Shown here piece after piece: positions 32,723-42,100 of a DNA stretch of 64,000 bases (the first letter of the stretch is position 1; every line of letters starts with the position of its first letter). Source of the DNA: Zunongwangia pacifica. GTDB lineage: Bacteria; Bacteroidota; Bacteroidia; Flavobacteriales; Flavobacteriaceae. The notes under the pieces were generated by a model. The model saw nothing but the letters and a program-made list of their open reading frames with translations. It was not told the origin of the DNA and searched no databases. The translations under genes were made by a program, and so were the position numbers. The stretch spans positions 62,001 to 126,000 of the forward strand of contig NZ_JAKHSK010000001.1 in the NCBI RefSeq assembly GCF_023499215.1, in the 5' to 3' direction.

Positions 32723-33825
32723 AAAGAAGAATTTCAGCTTTAGATAGTTTTAGAGCTTTAGCTATATTGGCTGTTTTACTTTATCACTATTTTTCTCGGT
32801 GGACTTATCCAAAAAATGACATATCACTATATCCTTATGATGATGCATATGATTATTTTGGATATGCATATTTAGGAGTTGAGTTTTTTTTTATAATTAG
32901 TGGATTTGTGATTTTTTTTACTCTTGAAAAAACTTTGAACTTAAAAGTATTCTGGAAAAAAAGATTTATTAGGCTTGTGCCTCCTATTATTTTTGCCTCA
33001 GTTACTACATTTATTTTTGTTAAACTTCTAGATGATGAATCTTTATTTTTAAATTCAAATCAATTTAAAAACTTTATACCTAGTATTACTTTTATATCTC
33101 CTCAGATATTAAAAACAATTTTTAAAGGAAATTGGGGATATATTGATGGATCTTATTGGAGTTTATGGCCAGAAATTCAATTTTATGCATTATCAAGTAT
33201 ATTATATTTTTTAAATAAAAAGAGATTCGTTTTTAATTATATAGCAGTATCTTCTGCTATTATTTGTTTAAATACACTAGTTAAATTTTTTAAACAAACT
33301 CCTAAGTTTAATTTGCTACCTGAAAGCTTTTTCCATTACTACCAAATTATATTTGATAAAGGTTTTAATTTAGTCAACTACATTCCTTTTTTTAGTTTAG
33401 GTTTTATATTTTATATTTTTTACAAAAATCATCACGATAATGTAAAAACATGCTTGATAAATAAATTATATTTGGCATTTCTTATTTTATATGTTCTATT
33501 TATATATGGAGGAATTGATGAATCTTTTATTATAAGAATTATTTATGCTTGCATGCTAGTTCTTTTTTATGTATTTATATATCATCCAGAATATTTACGT
33601 TTTTTTGAAAATAAATTTTTAGTTAGGATAGGTGTTTCTTCTTACTTTTTATATTTAATCCATCAAAATATCGGAGTTTTAATTATTCATTATTGGGGAA
33701 GCAACAATTATGGCTTTATAGTTCCATCACTTTTGGTTTTGAGTTTGATTCCTTTAAGTATATTTTATTCTGAAAAAATAGATAGACCAGTTGGGAAGTG
33801 GTTACGTAATAGATTGATTAAATGA
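32719..33825 (+). CDS. Membrane acyltransferase 3 (OafA/YrhL family)
   Basis: 368 residues with about ten membrane helices. It opens with the family signature MKRRISALDSFRALAILAVL followed by LYHYF, and has GVEFFFIISGFVIFFTLEK and RFIRLVPPIIFAS, where the Arg-rich loop is typical. Such integral membrane proteins transfer acetyl or other acyl groups to surface polysaccharides. It is translationally coupled to the preceding hexapeptide acyltransferase. It lacks the extra C-terminal SGNH domain seen in some relatives. Confidence 0.87.
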   Translation: MKRRISALDSFRALAILAVLLYHYFSRWTYPKNDISLYPYDDAYDYFGYAYLGVEFFFIISGFVIFFTLEKTLNLKVFWKKRFIRLVPPIIFASVTTFIFVKLLDDESLFLNSNQFKNFIPSITFISPQILKTIFKGNWGYIDGSYWSLWPEIQFYALSSILYFLNKKRFVFNYIAVSSAIICLNTLVKFFKQTPKFNLLPESFFHYYQIIFDKGFNLVNYIPFFSLGFIFYIFYKNHHDNVKTCLINKLYLAFLILYVLFIYGGIDESFIIRIIYACMLVLFYVFIYHPEYLRFFENKFLVRIGVSSYFLYLIHQNIGVLIIHYWGSNNYGFIVPSLLVLSLIPLSIFYSEKIDRPVGKWLRNRLIK

Positions 33826-33836
33826 TATTAGTATAG

Positions 33837-34391
33837 ATGATAAAATCCAAAAAAGATTTAAAAAGATATTTAAATGAGGACTTGAAAGAATATCCCTCAA
33901 AAAATTTATTTTTATTATGGTTGAAGGGTAGCGAGAGTCTTTTAATTGTATCATTTATGATTTTTCTTAGACATTATGAGTATTATTATAATGTAAAAAG
34001 TAAATCAATAATCCATATTTTCAAAAAGCAAGTTTGGAGATTCTTATACAGACATGCTCAATTAAAATATTCATTTTATGTAGGTGTGAATGTAGCAGGT
34101 CCAGGTTTTAAATTAATACATCCTGGTTTTCGTCATTTAATGAAAGTAGGAAGTATAGGTAAAAATTGTACTGTTTTACCTATGGTGCTTATAGGAAAGA
34201 AAAAACCAAATACAAATTCCAAAATAACTATAGGTGATAATTGTTATATAAGCACTGGGGTTACTTTGTTAACACCTTTAAAAATTGGTAATAATGTTAC
34301 TATAGGAGCTGGAGCTGTTGTAACTAAAGATGTACCTGATAATTGTACAGTTGCTGGAATTCCGGCTAAAGTGATAACTGTAAATAAATGA
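33837..34391 (+). CDS. Serine acetyltransferase-like hexapeptide acyltransferase
   Basis: 184 residues. A helical N-terminal part (1-85) precedes a beta-helix with [38 protein letters not shown] and [20 protein letters not shown]; the His in IHPG is the usual catalytic position. It resembles CysE-type acetyltransferases used in polysaccharide loci to decorate sugars, not a housekeeping CysE. Its last four bases overlap the flippase start (ATGA). Confidence 0.82.
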   Translation: MIKSKKDLKRYLNEDLKEYPSKNLFLLWLKGSESLLIVSFMIFLRHYEYYYNVKSKSIIHIFKKQVWRFLYRHAQLKYSFYVGVNVAGPGFKLIHPGFRHLMKVGSIGKNCTVLPMVLIGKKKPNTNSKITIGDNCYISTGVTLLTPLKIGNNVTIGAGAVVTKDVPDNCTVAGIPAKVITVNK

Positions 34392-35821
34392 ACTCATTAT
34401 TAAAAAGTAAGTTATTATCTAATTTACTAGCATCACTATCCGGTAAATTTGGAACAATGCTCATCCAGTTAATAACCACAATGGTTTTATCTAGATTTTT
34501 AGCTCCATCTGCATTTGGTATTGTAGCAATGTGTACAATTTTCTTGAGTATTTCGGAAATGTTGATTGATTCGGGTATGGCTGGTTCTATAATTTATCAT
34601 AAAGATGTTGAAAAGATAGAACTTCATACTCTTTTTTGGACGAATATATTAATTAGTGTTGTAATCTATGTGATATTATATTTTACATCTGGATTTATTG
34701 CTGATTTTTATGACACTCCGGTATTAGCAGATATTATAAAAGTAATAGGTCTATCTAGTATAATACATTCTTTTTGCCTTATACAGAGCGCTTTGCTATC
34801 TAAAGAATTAAAGTTCAAATTACAGAGTAAGATTTTAGTTTATGCTGCAATTATGGCATCGTTAGGTGTGGTGGTTTTAGCTGTTTTAGATTATGGCGTA
34901 TGGGCTTTGGTGGCACAGCCAATTTTATTAAAAATATTTCAAGTAGTTTTCTATTATATTTTTGGTGGCTATACTCCACGTTTATCATATTCTTTGAAAT
35001 CACTAAAAAGGCATTGGAGTTTTGGTTCAAACTTATTGGGGAGCTCTATGTTAAAGTTAGTATATGATAATATATATGTACAGATAATAGGTAAAGTGGT
35101 TAATATAAATGATGCGGGATATTATTCACAAGCTAAACGTTTTAATGATATACCTACAAAGCTTATAGCATTTCCTTTAGAAAGAGTTATTTTTCCTAAT
35201 CTTTTACAGTCATCAGATATTGTTGCTAAAATGAAAAAAATTAGTAAAGTTTTTTCATTTTTTATTATACCTATATTGTTTTTAGCTGCATTAGTTTCTA
35301 AGGAGTTGATTGTGATATTGCTAGGGTCTAAGTGGTTAGATTCGGGGTGGATGTTGTCATTTTTATTTTTAGGAAGTATAGGGGCTTCACTTGAAGCTTT
35401 AAATCGGAATTATATAAAAGCTAGTGGGAAAACAAATATTTTATTAAAGTTTGATGTTTATAAAAGAATTTTGAATTTCATAATTCTTTTTATAGGTATT
35501 TATTGGGCCATGTGGGGGATTTTGGTAGCTTTTATTGTTAATGGTATTATAGGATGGTTAATTAATTGTTACGCATTAAGTCTTTCTTTAGATTATAATT
35601 TTAAACATCAAATAAAGTATGTTTTTGAAATTACAATCTTGGCTATTATACCTTATTTTTTAGTTTACTTTTTTTTAGAGATAACAGATTTCAATGCTTT
35701 TCTAAACATTGTTGTTAAATCTACGGCTTATATGCTATCTTATATAATGCTACTAATCCTATTTAAGAGGAAAGAATTAGTATCTTACTTAGAAATGATT
35801 CGCAATAGAAATGCTAGATAG
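34388..35821 (+). CDS. wzx: Lipid-linked oligosaccharide flippase, Wzx/WzxC type
   Basis: 477 residues with about 12-14 membrane helices of the MOP/MVF superfamily. The start [20 protein letters not shown] and [16 protein letters not shown] is typical of the WzxC/TuaB branch. It would flip the undecaprenyl-linked repeat unit to the periplasmic face. Start overlaps the preceding gene by four bases, and its end overlaps the polymerase gene by 11 bases, so these genes are tightly coupled. Confidence 0.88.
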   Translation: MNSLLKSKLLSNLLASLSGKFGTMLIQLITTMVLSRFLAPSAFGIVAMCTIFLSISEMLIDSGMAGSIIYHKDVEKIELHTLFWTNILISVVIYVILYFTSGFIADFYDTPVLADIIKVIGLSSIIHSFCLIQSALLSKELKFKLQSKILVYAAIMASLGVVVLAVLDYGVWALVAQPILLKIFQVVFYYIFGGYTPRLSYSLKSLKRHWSFGSNLLGSSMLKLVYDNIYVQIIGKVVNINDAGYYSQAKRFNDIPTKLIAFPLERVIFPNLLQSSDIVAKMKKISKVFSFFIIPILFLAALVSKELIVILLGSKWLDSGWMLSFLFLGSIGASLEALNRNYIKASGKTNILLKFDVYKRILNFIILFIGIYWAMWGILVAFIVNGIIGWLINCYALSLSLDYNFKHQIKYVFEITILAIIPYFLVYFFLEITDFNAFLNIVVKSTAYMLSYIMLLILFKRKELVSYLEMIRNRNAR

Positions 35822-37019
35822 TGTAAAAACATATATAATTGATAGATGGATAATTATTTTATTATTTATCTTACCTCCTATTTTTGCTGTAGTTAATTTA
35901 CCCGGTAAGTATGCTGTTATTTCTATTATGTTTTTGGTAGCTCTAATATACTATCTTAAATATAATGCATTAAGAACTTTAGCTTTATCATATCCATTAT
36001 TTTTATGGTTAATTCTAACTTTATACCACTGGGGTAATGCGGTTAATAAAAAAGTCCCTGGGGTTGATTTCGTAGATTTATTGCACGGTATAAAAATTTA
36101 TTCTTGTATTCTTATTTTTACATACTTAGCGCGAAAGAATTTTGAACAAACAATAAAATCTTTGTTTATATGTTTTATGGGGTATCTTCTTTTAAGTTTT
36201 GTGGTTAATGGAGGGGCTTCAAATGATGAATTTCATGGTAGAATGTCAGGTGTTATATTTGCTACAGAGCTAGGGCAGACAGCAGCTTTATCGGCTGTTT
36301 ATATAGCTTATTATTCTTTGATTAAGAATTTAAGTAAATTGAAATCTGCATTTTACTATATGTTACCTTTATTAGTAATTTTATTTACACAAAGTCGAAA
36401 TTCACTAGCTATGTTTTTTATTTGTATTATTGGACATGGACTAGCATATTCATATTTAAAAGGTAAACGAGTTAGAAATATAATTTTTGTACTTCTATTT
36501 TTTTCGATGTTAGGTTTTTTTGTTTTTGATCTAATTATAAAAGAAACAGATTTAGGAGAAAGATTAACCGATACCGAATCTGTAAGAGAATCACAAAAGA
36601 AGAATGATCTCGCAACAGGTACTCTCTTCGATACTGTTGTTGGAGATAGATTAAAGTATTATGTGTTAGGTTGGGAATATTTTACTGAATCTCCTTGGAC
36701 AGGAATAGGGATGTGGAACTTTAAATTCAAAAGTAATGGGGATTATCCACTACATTCAGAATATATGGTTCACATAACAGAAGGAGGTATAATCGCTTTT
36801 GTTTTATGGGGACTTTTTTTGATATCACTCGTAAGAGGGGTAATGAGATCTAAACAGCCAAAATACTTAAAAGTTTTAGCACTTTTTTCTATAGCTGAAA
36901 TTCTTTTTTGTGGTATTTATGCAAGAGTTTTCTTTTATGAGTTCTTTTATCCTGTAATAGGAGTTGCTTTATCCTTTTCGTCTTTTGGTAAACCTAAAAC
37001 TGTATTAATAAATGAGTAA
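35811..37019 (+). CDS. wzy: O-antigen ligase/polymerase-like membrane protein (Wzy)
   Basis: 402 residues, about ten membrane helices and a large periplasmic loop. The LFTQSRNSLAMFFI segment (near 195) and WTGIGMWNFKFKSNGDYPLH (near 297) with HSEYM resemble the Arg- and His-containing loops of the Wzy/WaaL superfamily. It sits directly after the flippase and before glycosyltransferases, the expected place for the repeat-unit polymerase. Sequence divergence is normal for Wzy, so the assignment leans on topology and context. Confidence 0.8.
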   Translation: MLDSVKTYIIDRWIIILLFILPPIFAVVNLPGKYAVISIMFLVALIYYLKYNALRTLALSYPLFLWLILTLYHWGNAVNKKVPGVDFVDLLHGIKIYSCILIFTYLARKNFEQTIKSLFICFMGYLLLSFVVNGGASNDEFHGRMSGVIFATELGQTAALSAVYIAYYSLIKNLSKLKSAFYYMLPLLVILFTQSRNSLAMFFICIIGHGLAYSYLKGKRVRNIIFVLLFFSMLGFFVFDLIIKETDLGERLTDTESVRESQKKNDLATGTLFDTVVGDRLKYYVLGWEYFTESPWTGIGMWNFKFKSNGDYPLHSEYMVHITEGGIIAFVLWGLFLISLVRGVMRSKQPKYLKVLALFSIAEILFCGIYARVFFYEFFYPVIGVALSFSSFGKPKTVLINE

Positions 37020-38073
37020 AAAGAAAAAGGTTATTTTTTTTGTTAATTATTATGCGGGTGGAGCCGAAAAAATGACTTTAAATATAGCCAGTTTTTTAGA
37101 TGATACTACATATGAGAAAATTTTTTATATAGTAGGAAAAGATTTAGGACTTATTTCTAAATTTATACCAAAAACCTCAACGATTAAGTTTATAAAAGTA
37201 AAATCTTATAAAGATTTTTTAATTTTCAAAATATTTAAAGTAATAAAAAATGAAAAGCCCGATTTTGTATTTTCTTCATTAATGCCCATAAACTGGAGAG
37301 TTTGTATGGTCGGAGCTTTTTTTTATAGAGTAAAAATAATTATAAGGATCAATAATTATTTATATACACAATCCTTAATTCAAAAGATAAGGTTATTTCT
37401 AGCTTATAGATTTGCAAAAACTATTATTGTCCAAACTGATGAGATGAATAATGAGCATATTACCACTTTAAAGTTAAATAAAAATAAAGTTGTTACGCTT
37501 GCAAATCCTATAAATAAAAAAGCAATAGATAAAAAAATTGCTGTTTCAAATTGTTCACCATTTCCAGAGTCAACCATTAATTATGTGTTTGTAGGGAGAA
37601 TAGATCCTGTAAAAGGTATAGATGTACTGCTGCAATCTTTCTCTAAAATTTTATCTACACAATTAAATGCCCATCTGTATATTTTAGGAGATACAGAAGG
37701 GATTTTTGAACCTTATTATCTCGAATTATTAGAATTGGCTCAGCGTTTAAAAATACAAAGTAAGGTTTTTTTTATGGGTTTTCAAGATAATCCATATAAA
37801 TTCATGAAGTATGCAGATTGCTTAGTGTTGCCTTCTAAAAATGAAGGATTACCAAATGTAATTTTAGAAGCATTATATTTAGGAACACCAGTTGCGGCCA
37901 CAGCTTCTATTCCGGTAATAAGCAGAATAATAAATAATGGTGTTGAGGGCTTTGTAGTTCCAGTAGATGATTATGATGCTTTAGCTGATGCAATGCTATC
38001 CTCAGTTAAATTAGGTAGAGTAGTTTGTGAATATACTTCAGCCACTAAGCAAGATTTTAGAAATTTATTTTAA
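37012..38073 (+). CDS. Glycosyltransferase, GT4 type
   Basis: 353 residues with a GT-B fold. The N-terminal Gly-rich loop YYAGGAEKMTLNIASFL, the hinge segment FVGRIDPVKGIDVLLQSF and the E-x7-E donor-site motif in SKNEGLPNVILEALYLGTP are all present. It would add one sugar to the lipid-linked repeat unit on the cytoplasmic side; donor and acceptor cannot be deduced. Start overlaps the polymerase gene by eight bases. The C-terminal helix is short relative to many GT4 enzymes. Confidence 0.88.
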   Translation: MSKKKKVIFFVNYYAGGAEKMTLNIASFLDDTTYEKIFYIVGKDLGLISKFIPKTSTIKFIKVKSYKDFLIFKIFKVIKNEKPDFVFSSLMPINWRVCMVGAFFYRVKIIIRINNYLYTQSLIQKIRLFLAYRFAKTIIVQTDEMNNEHITTLKLNKNKVVTLANPINKKAIDKKIAVSNCSPFPESTINYVFVGRIDPVKGIDVLLQSFSKILSTQLNAHLYILGDTEGIFEPYYLELLELAQRLKIQSKVFFMGFQDNPYKFMKYADCLVLPSKNEGLPNVILEALYLGTPVAATASIPVISRIINNGVEGFVVPVDDYDALADAMLSSVKLGRVVCEYTSATKQDFRNLF

Positions 38074-38075
38074 AT

Positions 38076-38597
38076 ATGATGTCAGTAAGTAGAGATTTTA
38101 ATGCATTGGCAGAACATTGCGGAAGTAAATTAAAAGTATTCGCTAAAATAATGTTTTATGTGGCTCTTTTTTTTAGAATAAGTCATTTTTTATATAAAAT
38201 TAAGCTTGTTCCATTTAGTAGATTATTTTGGTTATTAAATAGAGTATTGTTTTCTATAGATATCGATCCTAGAGCGGTAATAAAAGGAGGGTTGGTTATT
38301 TTACATGGAGCAGGAATTGTTATTGGAAAATCTGTTATAATAAATGGAAATGTCAAAATTTATCAAGGTGTAACTTTAGGAGGTAACAATGGAAAGAAAA
38401 GAAAAGTTGGTGGGAGTTTTTTCTCTCAGCCCATTATAGAGGAAAATGTGGTAATAGGGATTAATGCTGTGGTTTTAGGTCCAGTAATTTTAGAGAAAAA
38501 AGTGAATATAGGAGCAAATGCAATTGTAACTAAAGATGTACCTGCTAATTCTACTGTGGTTTCCAATAATAAAATTTTAAATAAAAATAATTTATAA
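38076..38597 (+). CDS. Serine acetyltransferase-like protein (EpsC/CysE type)
   Basis: 173 residues. An N-terminal helical region is followed by a beta-helix with IDIDPRAVIKGGLVILHGAG, VKIYQGVTLGGNNGKKR, and VVIGINAVVLGPVIL. The His in ILHGAG matches the catalytic position of serine acetyltransferases. Similar proteins in exopolysaccharide loci are thought to acetylate sugars. It lies two bases after the preceding glycosyltransferase stop, and ATGATG offers two adjacent start codons. Confidence 0.82.
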   Translation: MMSVSRDFNALAEHCGSKLKVFAKIMFYVALFFRISHFLYKIKLVPFSRLFWLLNRVLFSIDIDPRAVIKGGLVILHGAGIVIGKSVIINGNVKIYQGVTLGGNNGKKRKVGGSFFSQPIIEENVVIGINAVVLGPVILEKKVNIGANAIVTKDVPANSTVVSNNKILNKNNL

Positions 38598-38651
38598 ATT
38601 TAAGGTGTAATAGAGCTATATATCACATCTATATATTTCGGATAAAGAGTT

Positions 38652-39740
38652 ATGAAAGTATTTTTTGTAATAAATTCTTCTAATAATGGGGGTGCTCCTA
38701 AAATGATAGTGACGCTGTATCAGGAGATGAAAAAAAAAATTCCTGAAAGTGAAATTATTTTTTTGAAAAAAATAGAATCGCAATATTCTCAAATAGCTGG
38801 AGCTAGATACCTAAGTAATAGATTAAATACACCAGTAGATTATATTAAAGTTTTTAGGAAGCTTTACAATATATTAAAAAAAGAAAAACCTGATGCTACT
38901 ATTAGTTTTTTACCCTTAGCAAATATTTTTTCCAATGTTATCGGTAAACATTTAGGAATACCTATTCGTATTGCCTCTCAAAGAAATCCTCCATACATAT
39001 ATGGTAAAATTGTCCGTGTTATAGATAGGTATATTGGTGCTAACGGGTATTATACTCATAACATATGCAATTCAGTAGCAGGCATGAAGGCTTTTTATGA
39101 TTATCCAGAATCATATAAAAAATTACTTGATGTAATTCGTAACTGTGTAGAACCAGCAGATTTTTCTATATCTAAAGAATCTGCAGTTAATAAACTTAAT
39201 TTACCAAAAGATAAGCTTATTTTAACTTGTGTAGGTAGATTACATGATCAAAAAAATCATGATGTTTTGATAAAGACAATGCAATATTTAGAGAATACAG
39301 TTTTGTATTTGGCCGGAGATGGACCACTTCGAGAAAATATTATTTCCTTAATAAAGGATTTTAATGTTGGCGATAAAGTTGTCTTGTTAGGAGATTTAAA
39401 TAGGGAGGACATTCGCTTATTGCTAAGAGCTACAGATATATTTGTTATCCCTTCTAAATATGAGGGACTTAGTAATTCTTTGATCGAAGCTATGTCTTAT
39501 GGATTGCCTGTTATTTGTAGTGATATACCTAGTTTTACTAATTTCTTGAAAATTGAAGGAACTGATAGTTATGCAGGGATAATTGTTGAAAGTAACGACG
39601 AAAAAGATTGGAGTTATGCAATTGAAAGCTTAAAAGAAGACGTGAATTTAATAGAGCACTATCAAACTCTTTCTTTAGATAAAGTTAAAGATTTGACAGC
39701 TGAAAAAATGACGAATAAATATATTAATTTATTAAAATAA
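38652..39740 (+). CDS. Glycosyltransferase, GT4 type
   Basis: 362 residues, GT-B fold. The N-terminal NSSNNGGAPKMIVTLYQEM, mid VGRLHDQKNHDVLIKTM and donor-site SKYEGLSNSLIEAMSYGLPV with the E-x7-E pattern support retaining GT4 chemistry. RIASQRNPP is a typical acceptor-domain block of N-acetylgalactosaminyl or galactosyl transferases, but specificity is uncertain. It follows the EpsC-like gene after 54 bp and precedes the Alg14-like gene by two bases. Confidence 0.88.
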   Translation: MKVFFVINSSNNGGAPKMIVTLYQEMKKKIPESEIIFLKKIESQYSQIAGARYLSNRLNTPVDYIKVFRKLYNILKKEKPDATISFLPLANIFSNVIGKHLGIPIRIASQRNPPYIYGKIVRVIDRYIGANGYYTHNICNSVAGMKAFYDYPESYKKLLDVIRNCVEPADFSISKESAVNKLNLPKDKLILTCVGRLHDQKNHDVLIKTMQYLENTVLYLAGDGPLRENIISLIKDFNVGDKVVLLGDLNREDIRLLLRATDIFVIPSKYEGLSNSLIEAMSYGLPVICSDIPSFTNFLKIEGTDSYAGIIVESNDEKDWSYAIESLKEDVNLIEHYQTLSLDKVKDLTAEKMTNKYINLLK

Positions 39741-39742
39741 TT

Positions 39743-40186
39743 ATGAAAGTATTAGCGATTGCTTCTGTGGGAGGTCACTGGATTCAGCTACTTCGGTTAA
39801 TACCTGCTTTTAAAGGATCAGAAGTTGTTTTTGTTAGCACTAAGCAAAGTTTTGGTAAAATGGTTTCTAATGAAAAATTTTATGCAATTGCTGATGGTAA
39901 TCGATCTGATAAAAAAGGACTTTTCAAAGCGATAATGCAATTACGCAAGATTTTTTTGTTGGAGAAGCCCAATGTTGTAATAACGACAGGAGCTGCGCCA
40001 GGTTTAATGGCAATATTTATAGGAAAGCTTTTTAAAGCTAAAACAATTTGGGTTGATAGTATTGCAAATTGTGAGGAGCTCTCGATGAGTTGTAAAATTG
40101 CAAAAAAAGTAGCGGATCATGTCTATACTCAATGGCCCCATCTAGCTGACGATAAGGTTAAATTTAAAGGAAATGTTTTAAAATGA
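39743..40186 (+). CDS. Alg14-like glycosyltransferase subunit (PssD/EpsE type)
   Basis: 147 residues. It starts MKVLAIASVGGHWIQLLRL, has VVFVSTKQSF and ITTGAAPGLMAIFIGKLF, and is the acceptor-binding and membrane-recruiting half of a split GT1/GT28-like enzyme. In yeast Alg13/Alg14 and in bacterial PssD/PssE-type pairs, both halves are needed. Its stop overlaps the start of the Alg13-like partner by four bases. Confidence 0.88.
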   Translation: MKVLAIASVGGHWIQLLRLIPAFKGSEVVFVSTKQSFGKMVSNEKFYAIADGNRSDKKGLFKAIMQLRKIFLLEKPNVVITTGAAPGLMAIFIGKLFKAKTIWVDSIANCEELSMSCKIAKKVADHVYTQWPHLADDKVKFKGNVLK

Positions 40187-40668
40187 TATTTGTTACAATA
40201 GGAACTCAAGAGCCATTCGATAGGCTGATAAAGAGTATGGATGAAATAGCTGAATCTGTAGGAGAAGAGGTAATAGCACAAGTTTCAACTAAAACGAAAC
40301 TTAATGTAGAACATATGACTGTTTTGGATTTTCTTCCTCCCCAAGAATTCAATAAATTATTTGAAAGAGCTGATTTGATAATAGCACATGCTGGGATGGG
40401 AACTATAATTTCTTCATTAGTAAAATCGAAAAAAATTATAGTTTTTCCAAGAGAAAGAAAGCTTGGAGAACACAGAAGTGATCATCAAATTGCAACTGCT
40501 AAATATTTTGAAGAATTAGGTTATGTTGATGTAGCAAAATCTAAAGAAGAATTATATGAAAAAATAAAAATAAAGCAGCGAGACGAAAAAGAAATAAAAT
40601 TAAAGATTGGTGATTATGCTTCTGAAAATTTAATTGACGATTTGAAAAAGAATATACAATCAAACTAA
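40183..40668 (+). CDS. Alg13-like glycosyltransferase subunit (PssE/EpsF type)
   Basis: 161 residues. The GT28 C-terminal domain is clear: MIFVTIGTQEPFDRLIKSMD at the start and LIIAHAGMGTIISSLVKSKK in the middle, with IVFPRERKLGEHRSDHQ as donor-binding site. It is the catalytic, donor-binding half of the pair with the overlapping Alg14-like protein. Together they would add a single sugar, often glucuronic acid, galactose or GlcNAc in related systems. Confidence 0.88.
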   Translation: MIFVTIGTQEPFDRLIKSMDEIAESVGEEVIAQVSTKTKLNVEHMTVLDFLPPQEFNKLFERADLIIAHAGMGTIISSLVKSKKIIVFPRERKLGEHRSDHQIATAKYFEELGYVDVAKSKEELYEKIKIKQRDEKEIKLKIGDYASENLIDDLKKNIQSN

Positions 40669-40696
40669 TAGCTTTTAAAAATCGCAAAGAAATACT

Positions 40697-42040
40697 ATGA
40701 GAAAGTCTTCTTTAATTGTACCAATTTCTATTTTAGTTCATTTATTTATTATAAATGCATCATTATATTTTCTCACCGCATCAACTTATTTAAGTCTGGT
40801 CTCTATTACGTATTATAATATAAGTTGGTTGTTAATTTCTTTTGCCCTTAACTTTTACCCTACTAAGAGGACTGAACGGTTTTTTACAAATTTTCATAAG
40901 CTACTTTATTTATTTATGATTTATACGTTAGCTTATTTTTCTAATTTAGCTTTTCGAGTAATAGATTATAGTGCTATTTATCAATTGAAGGTTCTATTGG
41001 TGGTTTTTGGTTCAATTACGGTATATCGTTGGATCTTTTATTATTTGCGAAATATCTACCGTGCAGAAGGAGGGAATTTAGCTAGTGTCGTTGTAATTGG
41101 TCGAGATCGAAAATTAAAAAAAATTAGACAAGTTTTCGATATGCCAGAACTTGGTTATAGGTATCTGGGGTATTTTGATAACAATAGCTCGAAGAGTATA
41201 ACTTATCTAGGCAAAATAGAAGATTGTATTCCGTACTTACGAAAAGAAAATGTCGAAGAAATATATTGTATGGCCTCCAGACTTACTTCCGAAGAACTCA
41301 GTAGTTTAATTAATTATGCCGATAACAATCTTAAACGTATAAAAATTATTCCGGATAATAAAGAGATTTATACTAGAGCTATGAATGTTGAGTTGTTTGG
41401 AAGTGTGCCGGTTTTGAATCTAAGAAAATTACCTTTGGATACGGATGTTGCTAAATATTCCAAGCGGGCATTTGATATTGTTTTTTCTTTATTGGTATGT
41501 ATTTTTATTCTTTCATGGTTAGTGCCTATTATTGGTGTCTTGATAAAGATAGAATCTAAAGGGCCTGTTTTTTTTAAACAAAAAAGACATGGTTTTAATA
41601 AAGAATCTTTCTTCTGTTATAAATTTCGGTCGATGGCGGTTAATAAAGAAGCGAATACCAAAATGATGACCAAGAATGATACCCGTTTGACTAAAATAGG
41701 TAAGTTTATTCGAAAAACGAGTATCGATGAATTACCTCAATTTATTAATGTGTTTAAAGGAGATATGAGTGTAGTTGGGCCGAGACCTCATATGGAAGCT
41801 CATACTAAAGAGTACCAACATTCCGTTGATAAATATTTAGTTCGTCATTTTGCTAAACCGGGTATTACAGGATTAGCTCAGGTTAAGGGGTATCGAGGAG
41901 AGATTGTACAGCAGTCTGATATTATAAATAGAACACGTTTAGATATTTTTTATGTTGAAAAATGGTCCCTGTTGTTAGATATAAAGATAATTGTTAAAAC
42001 CGTTCTAAACGCAATTAGAGGAGAAGAAAAAGCATATTAA
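40697..42040 (+). CDS. Polyprenyl-phosphate sugar phosphotransferase (priming enzyme, WcaJ type)
   Basis: 447 residues. Four N-terminal membrane helices lead into a Rossmann-like CoA-binding domain (SVVVIGRDRKLKKIRQVF), then the bacterial sugar transferase domain from about 255: KRAFDIVFSLLVCIFILSW, VFFKQKRHGFNKESFFCYKF, SIDELPQFINVFKGDMSVVG, RPHMEAH, and KPGITGLAQVKGYRGE. It transfers a hexose-1-phosphate to undecaprenyl phosphate and starts each repeat unit. Placed just ahead of the export genes. Confidence 0.92.
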   Translation: MRKSSLIVPISILVHLFIINASLYFLTASTYLSLVSITYYNISWLLISFALNFYPTKRTERFFTNFHKLLYLFMIYTLAYFSNLAFRVIDYSAIYQLKVLLVVFGSITVYRWIFYYLRNIYRAEGGNLASVVVIGRDRKLKKIRQVFDMPELGYRYLGYFDNNSSKSITYLGKIEDCIPYLRKENVEEIYCMASRLTSEELSSLINYADNNLKRIKIIPDNKEIYTRAMNVELFGSVPVLNLRKLPLDTDVAKYSKRAFDIVFSLLVCIFILSWLVPIIGVLIKIESKGPVFFKQKRHGFNKESFFCYKFRSMAVNKEANTKMMTKNDTRLTKIGKFIRKTSIDELPQFINVFKGDMSVVGPRPHMEAHTKEYQHSVDKYLVRHFAKPGITGLAQVKGYRGEIVQQSDIINRTRLDIFYVEKWSLLLDIKIIVKTVLNAIRGEEKAY

Positions 42041-42100
42041 GAAAACTGAATTTATTTTACCGTATTAAAAAAACTATATTAGCCAAAAATACTACAGATT

